22,872 nucleotides of DNA from a virus: IMG/VR virus record IMGVR_UViG_3300047546_001429, positions 1 to 22,872 of that record. One strand, 5' to 3'. Of this stretch, positions 18,834 through 22,872 are shown piece by piece (positions within the stretch are counted from its first letter, which is position 1; each line of letters starts with the position of its first letter). Under the pieces are notes generated by a model, which was not told the origin of the DNA, made no database searches, and saw only the letters and a list, made by a program, of their open reading frames with translations. The position numbers and the translations under genes are program-made.

Positions 18834-19274
18834 TTATAAACCTAATTTTTCTCTGATTTTTTGTATAGATTCAAATTCTTTATCGTTTGTAGTATCTACA
18901 TCAATAAAGTTTTCTAAAGGTGGTTCATAGTTTGGAACGTGAAAATGTGTTCTACCTCTATCGGTAAAACAATGAACATATAGTTCTACTAAATCTTTTC
19001 CCATCTTTTGTTTAAATTCTTCTCTTTGATCTCTATACGGTGATACCAATGATACAATTGCTATTTCACCTTTTTTATGTAGAAACTGTGCTATCTTTTG
19101 TGCAAGGTCTATATTCTTTCTTCTACCTACTTCTGAATAATCTTTGTTATCAAAAATTTCTCTAATATCATCCCCATCCACTATTGTAACTTTTTGCGTT
19201 GGAAATGATGCTGCTAGCCACGTTGCTAATGTTGTCTTTCCGGCTGCAGGTTGTCCTGTAAACCAATATATCAT
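18834..19274 (-). CDS. adenylylsulfate-kinase-like P-loop kinase (146 aa)
   Basis: GQPAAGKTT (residues 7-15) is the P-loop, VDGDDIRE (about 33-40) corresponds to the LDGDNxR motif of APS kinase, GRRKNIDLAQKIAQFL to its conserved R..N....A.....L helix, and SLVSPYRDQRE to the substrate-binding SPxR..R strand. It would phosphorylate the 3'-OH of adenylylsulfate, but about 146 residues is shorter than the usual 180-200 because the C-terminal part is reduced, and phage relatives may use a different nucleotide. No ATP sulfurylase is nearby, though a small HxGH nucleotidyltransferase follows. Confidence 0.8.
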   Translation of the reverse strand: MIYWFTGQPAAGKTTLATWLAASFPTQKVTIVDGDDIREIFDNKDYSEVGRRKNIDLAQKIAQFLHKKGEIAIVSLVSPYRDQREEFKQKMGKDLVELYVHCFTDRGRTHFHVPNYEPPLENFIDVDTTNDKEFESIQKIREKLGL

Positions 19275-19279
19275 AACTT

Positions 19280-19675
19280 TTAATTTAATTCTATAACATC
19301 AAATACTCTTGTGTATATTTTTTTAACACCTTCTGTATTTGTAACCAATATACAATTTCTATATTTTTCCCAATCTACTTCATATTTGTTATCTAATTGT
19401 CCACCAGTTGCTTCCATAATAACATTGTTCAATGCATTGATTGTATATAAAGTATTACTATGTTTTTTTCTATGAACCAAAATAGTTTTCATTTCTAAAT
19501 TTGGTTGTTCGTTTTCCACTACTACATTATAGGTAACAAATAATTCATTTGGAATATTTTTATTTTGTAAGACATAAATGTAATTATACGCTAATGTATA
19601 GTTATTCTTTATCAATTCTATATGTTGCTCTACATCAGTCTTTGTACTGAATGTGCAAAGTAACTGTGTCTTCAT
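19280..19675 (-). CDS. uncharacterised phage protein (131 aa)
   Basis: A soluble protein starting MKTQLLCTFSTKTDVEQHIE, with alternating strand and helix regions (YNYIYVLQNK, NELFVTYNVV, MKTILVHRKKHSNTLYTINALN). The centre with LVHRKKHSNTLYTINALN looks like a conserved site. From memory, similar proteins occur in large phages near replication genes, but I cannot name a family. It overlaps the stop of the 837-residue gene by one base, so it is translated from the same message. Its function is unknown. Confidence 0.7.
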   Translation of the reverse strand: MKTQLLCTFSTKTDVEQHIELIKNNYTLAYNYIYVLQNKNIPNELFVTYNVVVENEQPNLEMKTILVHRKKHSNTLYTINALNNVIMEATGGQLDNKYEVDWEKYRNCILVTNTEGVKKIYTRVFDVIELN

Positions 19676-22188
19676 TATTTATTTCCTATTGGGATTATAT
19701 GTGATGAATTTGGATTATTCATTGTTATAGAAGTACATCCCTTAGGTCCTCCTTGAACATTTGCCGATGCGAATGTACCAGGATCAAAACTCCAGTTCAT
19801 TCCACATTTAGGGTCAACTCCGTTTAACAATTGGTTTTGTTTAAAATTTCCTTTTGTATCAAACAATTCTCTACTATTTTTAAACAATGTAAATTTAAGA
19901 TCATTATTATAAATCATTTCTACTGCTGCACCCATTCTGCACCAAAGACCTAATTGTTTTTTATATCTTACTTTTTCTTCTTTAGATAAACACTTTCCCG
20001 CACCTTTACTATCAACTTTAGCCGATATTGCTTTTTCTTGTTTTTCCCCTTCTGCTCTAATTTCTTCGGCTTGTTGTTTAGATATAATACCAGATTTTAC
20101 AGCGTCATCAATATATTTATCAATTTCAGATTGTTTTTGTTTTAATTCTTTATCAGATGCTACACTCTGATGGGTAACCATTTCTTCAAACTTTGCTAAT
20201 TTAGCTTTTTGTTCATCCTTAGATAATTTTTGCCATCTTTTTGTTGCTTCTTTTTTTGCATATGCAGTTGCTTCTTCTTCTGATTTACCTGCCTTACGAG
20301 CTGCTTTATAATCTTTATCAAATCCTTCTAATCTAGGATTTTGTTTTTCAAATCTATCTTTTTGTCTAAAAGAATAATCGTACATCTTCATCATCTCTAA
20401 CGTTCTTTCTTTAGTTTTAAATGTACCATTTTTTCCACCAAAAAATTCAGATTGCATTACTCTTTCAATACCACTACTTGCACCACCTTCTAAAAATTTT
20501 TCTGAAACTCCACCTGTAAATACTAAACTTTCAATAATATTAGAATATTTACCGGTAATTTGTTCTGCTAAATCTTTTCCTTTTGAATTAAATTGTAAAA
20601 CATCTCTAGGTGCAAATACTATAATATCTGATATTGGGAATGTACTATCTGCTGGTAAATACGCTTCATATCCTTGTCCTAAATAAATAGAATATCTTAA
20701 TACCTCTACAAAATCAGGAACAGATGCTCTAAATGATGGATTTTGTACCATCATTTGCATTAATTGTTCTACACCTTTTGTATATTCTGCTCTTGCTGCA
20801 TATTTTTGTTGTGGTGTAAGTTTATTCCAATTTGGATTTTCGTAAGGTGATTTTAAATTTTTGTAATAATCTAATATCTTTTTTTGGTCAGGTGTTAATT
20901 GACCATTGTTTGCTTTTCTAAAAAAATATTCAAACTTTTTAATACTTCTATCTCTTACATTAGTTAAGATTGTTTTTCTTCCTTCATCACTCGTTGGTTC
21001 TGCCCCCCAATTAATCATTTGAATTTTATTAGCAACTCTACCATAATAATCTACAACAGCATTGTTTTGCTCTGCTGCTATTATAAGTTTATCTGCTTGT
21101 CTTTGAGCTTCTTCATTGCTCATTTTTTGATTTTTAATAAATGATTTTATTAAATCATCTCTTTTAGGTAGATTTACTTTTTCTATTTTACTTCCATCAC
21201 CAAATTGAAATGAATTTTTATCATGCTTAATTTCAGTTGTAGTATTTTGTGGATTAATACTCATTGCCGTCATACCTTTACCAGGAATAGGTGAAACTGC
21301 TTTTATGTTTCCTTGTGGTTTTGGTTGTGATGCTGGAATATTTTGATTTCCGTATTGAACTAATTTATCTAAATTTTTATTACCAACTTTTATTTTTAAA
21401 TGTTTAGATTCTTTTCCAGGAGGATATACAACATAAAATGCTGCATCCTTTGGATTATCTTTAACTCTCAAATATTTTCCTGCTACTTCTTTTTCTTTTG
21501 CATTTAAAGGTTGTCCATTTAAGGCTTTACTTAAAACTGTAATTATACCCGGACCATCTTTTGCTGGAATACCACCTGCTTTTATTACTTGTGCTAATCC
21601 TTTATTTGCAACTTTTATTGCTGCATTTGCTATTTTAGGATCATCAATAACAGGTCCGCCACTTTTTGTTGATTTTTGTTGTGGAGTTGTTTTAGATACA
21701 GGTGTTGGTTCTTGTGCTTTTGGTTTAGCATAATATTGAGGTTCTTCTGGATTAGGATCATCTACCATATCAATATCTTTTTCACCATAACCACTTTGTT
21801 TTAACATACCCAATGCTTGATGGTATGCTGCTCTTGCACCTGTTCCTTTTTGATCTTTATAATTTAAAGCCGATGCAACAGTTACTTGTCTACCTGTATC
21901 TTTATTTAATACTTTCTTTTTTAATATTGCTGCCAATTTTGGGTCAACATCACTTTTCTTTTGAGGTGCTTCTAATGTAAATTTTTGAGGTGCTAAACTA
22001 ATAGCTTCAAATATTTCGTTTGATGCAAATACATCATAACCCATTTGTTCTAATACTGAACGTAAATGGTTTAATTGTTCTTCTTTAGTAAAATCGGGTA
22101 TTGGAAATGTTTCACAGAATTCTATTAATACATCTTCTATTACTTCATCTAAATTTTCCAAATTAAAGTTCATCATAATTCTTGCCAA
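19675..22188 (-). CDS. large uncharacterised protein (837 aa)
   Basis: Three parts can be seen. Residues 1-90 are acidic and helical. Around 95-130, DTGRQVTVASALNYKDQKGT resembles a short motif also met in large marine-phage proteins. Residues 140-330 are a low-complexity Pro/Gln/Lys linker (KPKAQEPTPVSKTTPQQKST) with mixed segments. The rest is helical, with a Lys/Glu-rich, probably coiled-coil stretch at about 620-730 and a C-terminal region with Cys residues (GKCLSKEEK, LWCRMGAA, PKCGMNW, PKGCTSI) that may bind metal or form disulfides. No enzyme motif is recognised. It overlaps the polymerase gene by 26 bases; Met5 or Met6 are alternative starts. It could be a virion or replication-associated scaffold protein; unassigned. 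Confidence 0.7.
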   Translation of the reverse strand: MARIMMNFNLENLDEVIEDVLIEFCETFPIPDFTKEEQLNHLRSVLEQMGYDVFASNEIFEAISLAPQKFTLEAPQKKSDVDPKLAAILKKKVLNKDTGRQVTVASALNYKDQKGTGARAAYHQALGMLKQSGYGEKDIDMVDDPNPEEPQYYAKPKAQEPTPVSKTTPQQKSTKSGGPVIDDPKIANAAIKVANKGLAQVIKAGGIPAKDGPGIITVLSKALNGQPLNAKEKEVAGKYLRVKDNPKDAAFYVVYPPGKESKHLKIKVGNKNLDKLVQYGNQNIPASQPKPQGNIKAVSPIPGKGMTAMSINPQNTTTEIKHDKNSFQFGDGSKIEKVNLPKRDDLIKSFIKNQKMSNEEAQRQADKLIIAAEQNNAVVDYYGRVANKIQMINWGAEPTSDEGRKTILTNVRDRSIKKFEYFFRKANNGQLTPDQKKILDYYKNLKSPYENPNWNKLTPQQKYAARAEYTKGVEQLMQMMVQNPSFRASVPDFVEVLRYSIYLGQGYEAYLPADSTFPISDIIVFAPRDVLQFNSKGKDLAEQITGKYSNIIESLVFTGGVSEKFLEGGASSGIERVMQSEFFGGKNGTFKTKERTLEMMKMYDYSFRQKDRFEKQNPRLEGFDKDYKAARKAGKSEEEATAYAKKEATKRWQKLSKDEQKAKLAKFEEMVTHQSVASDKELKQKQSEIDKYIDDAVKSGIISKQQAEEIRAEGEKQEKAISAKVDSKGAGKCLSKEEKVRYKKQLGLWCRMGAAVEMIYNNDLKFTLFKNSRELFDTKGNFKQNQLLNGVDPKCGMNWSFDPGTFASANVQGGPKGCTSITMNNPNSSHIIPIGNK

Positions 22189-22872
22189 CGGTTATTTTTA
22201 TTGGATATCTTTGATTTGCTCCCACCATTAATGGGAATACTTCAGTATATAAATATTGTTTTTCGTCTTTACAAACATCAAATACAAACGCATCGTAAGT
22301 ATATAATATAAGTTTAGATTGTTTTCCTTCTAATTTATCTTTTATTTTATTTATTATTGTAATATTTCGCTCAGTTTCATATGATTGTATCAAATAATTT
22401 AATACTTTTGCAGGAGTTACAGGTTCTAATCTTTCTTTATCAATTCTAACTTTATATTCGTAAGTATGAATTGCTCCATCTTTTTGTAATTTTTCATAAT
22501 GAACTTCAGTAAGAACCTGTATTTCTTTAAAATATGGAATGTGCAATAAATCTTTCGATATACCACCATATAGATTACGGAATACTGCAGTTTTAATTTC
22601 ATCTCTATCACTCAATCCCATTTGTTTTCCAATCCATGTATAGAAATCATTTTTATATGCATAGAAATCTGTAATCCATTGATAATCTTTTGTTTGTGTA
22701 GATGAATTTAAATAACCTTTATAAATTAAATCCATCAATAATCTTGGGTGATATGATTCAAAATCACAACTAATTAATTCTCCATCTTCAAATCTACTAA
22801 TAATAGATTTTCTTTCTCCGTTATCTTTTTTAAGTGCTGCAAAATTTACATTACCATGTCTATTTGATGGTC
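22163..22872 (-). CDS. family A DNA polymerase, C-terminal part (cut by window edge)
   Basis: The frame is open to the right edge, so about 235 C-terminal residues are visible. Reading toward the C-terminus: SNRHGNVNFAALKK (the loop before motif A), LISCDFESYHPRLL (motif A with the catalytic Asp), DEIKTAVFRNLYGG (motif B, K..x..YG) and LILYTYDAFVFDV (motif C, where YDA replaces the usual HDE). This order marks the palm and fingers of PolA-like enzymes. It would be the phage replicase. A start inside the window (TTG at 22738) is not real, because motif A lies upstream of it. Confidence 0.9.
   Translation of the reverse strand, partial: PSNRHGNVNFAALKKDNGERKSIISRFEDGELISCDFESYHPRLLMDLIYKGYLNSSTQTKDYQWITDFYAYKNDFYTWIGKQMGLSDRDEIKTAVFRNLYGGISKDLLHIPYFKEIQVLTEVHYEKLQKDGAIHTYEYKVRIDKERLEPVTPAKVLNYLIQSYETERNITIINKIKDKLEGKQSKLILYTYDAFVFDVCKDEKQYLYTEVFPLMVGANQRYPIKITVGKNYDEL

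Noticed and set aside
22163-22738. DNA polymerase fragment as a complete gene starting at 22738
   Set aside because: The codon there is TTG, and the frame continues upstream through motif A and the SNRHGN segment to the window edge, so the gene is simply cut by the edge.

Overview
The window looks like part of a tailed-phage (Caudoviricetes) genome, or of a prophage, and its host is most likely a member of the Bacteroidota. Phage origin is suggested by one strand carrying every gene (minus), short or overlapping gene junctions, a T4-like replication set (gp32-type SSB, RecA/UvsX-type recombinase, DnaB/gp41-type helicase, 5'-3' exonuclease) with a family A DNA polymerase, and a large tRNA array. 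The host guess rests on five copies of a promoter matching the Bacteroidota consensus (TTTG, exactly 20 bases, then TATATTTG or a close relative), on the near absence of Shine-Dalgarno sequences, and on strong A+T bias.

Layout in transcription order (right to left). Positions 22872-17511: the 3' part of a DNA polymerase gene, an unknown 837-residue protein, an unknown 131-residue protein, an adenylylsulfate-kinase-like P-loop protein, a small HxGH nucleotidyltransferase, a DUF2061 membrane protein, a DUF3310 protein and a four-helix membrane protein. Positions 17509-12820: a promoter followed by SSB, recombinase, exonuclease, a 51-residue protein and replicative helicase. Positions 12819-7244: a sigma70-like promoter candidate, then a B12-dependent ribonucleotide reductase, a DUF5522 Cys-rich protein, thioredoxin, a DNA methyltransferase, an SGNH-like hydrolase and an AAA+ ATPase.

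Positions 7230-1294 form an RNA-dense block. It holds a tmRNA (ssrA), an initiator tRNA, about 1.6 kb that is almost gene-free but full of hairpins and has its own promoter and terminator (a candidate giant structured RNA), and 23 further ordinary tRNAs. Together the 24 ordinary tRNAs cover all 20 amino acids. Also present are a 150-nt tRNA-like gene with a huge variable arm and at least two further structured spacers of about 160 nt. A DUF458 RNase-H-like gene and two small genes sit inside this block. The left end has two more SGNH-like genes, one cut by the window edge.

Taken together, the right half makes and copies DNA (polymerase, helicase, SSB, recombinase, exonuclease, nucleotide reduction with its thioredoxin), while the left third supplies a nearly self-sufficient decoding and ribosome-rescue RNA set. 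The most unusual element is the promoter-to-terminator non-coding region at 4959-6550, which contains a T-arm/acceptor minihelix resembling a reduced tRNA.
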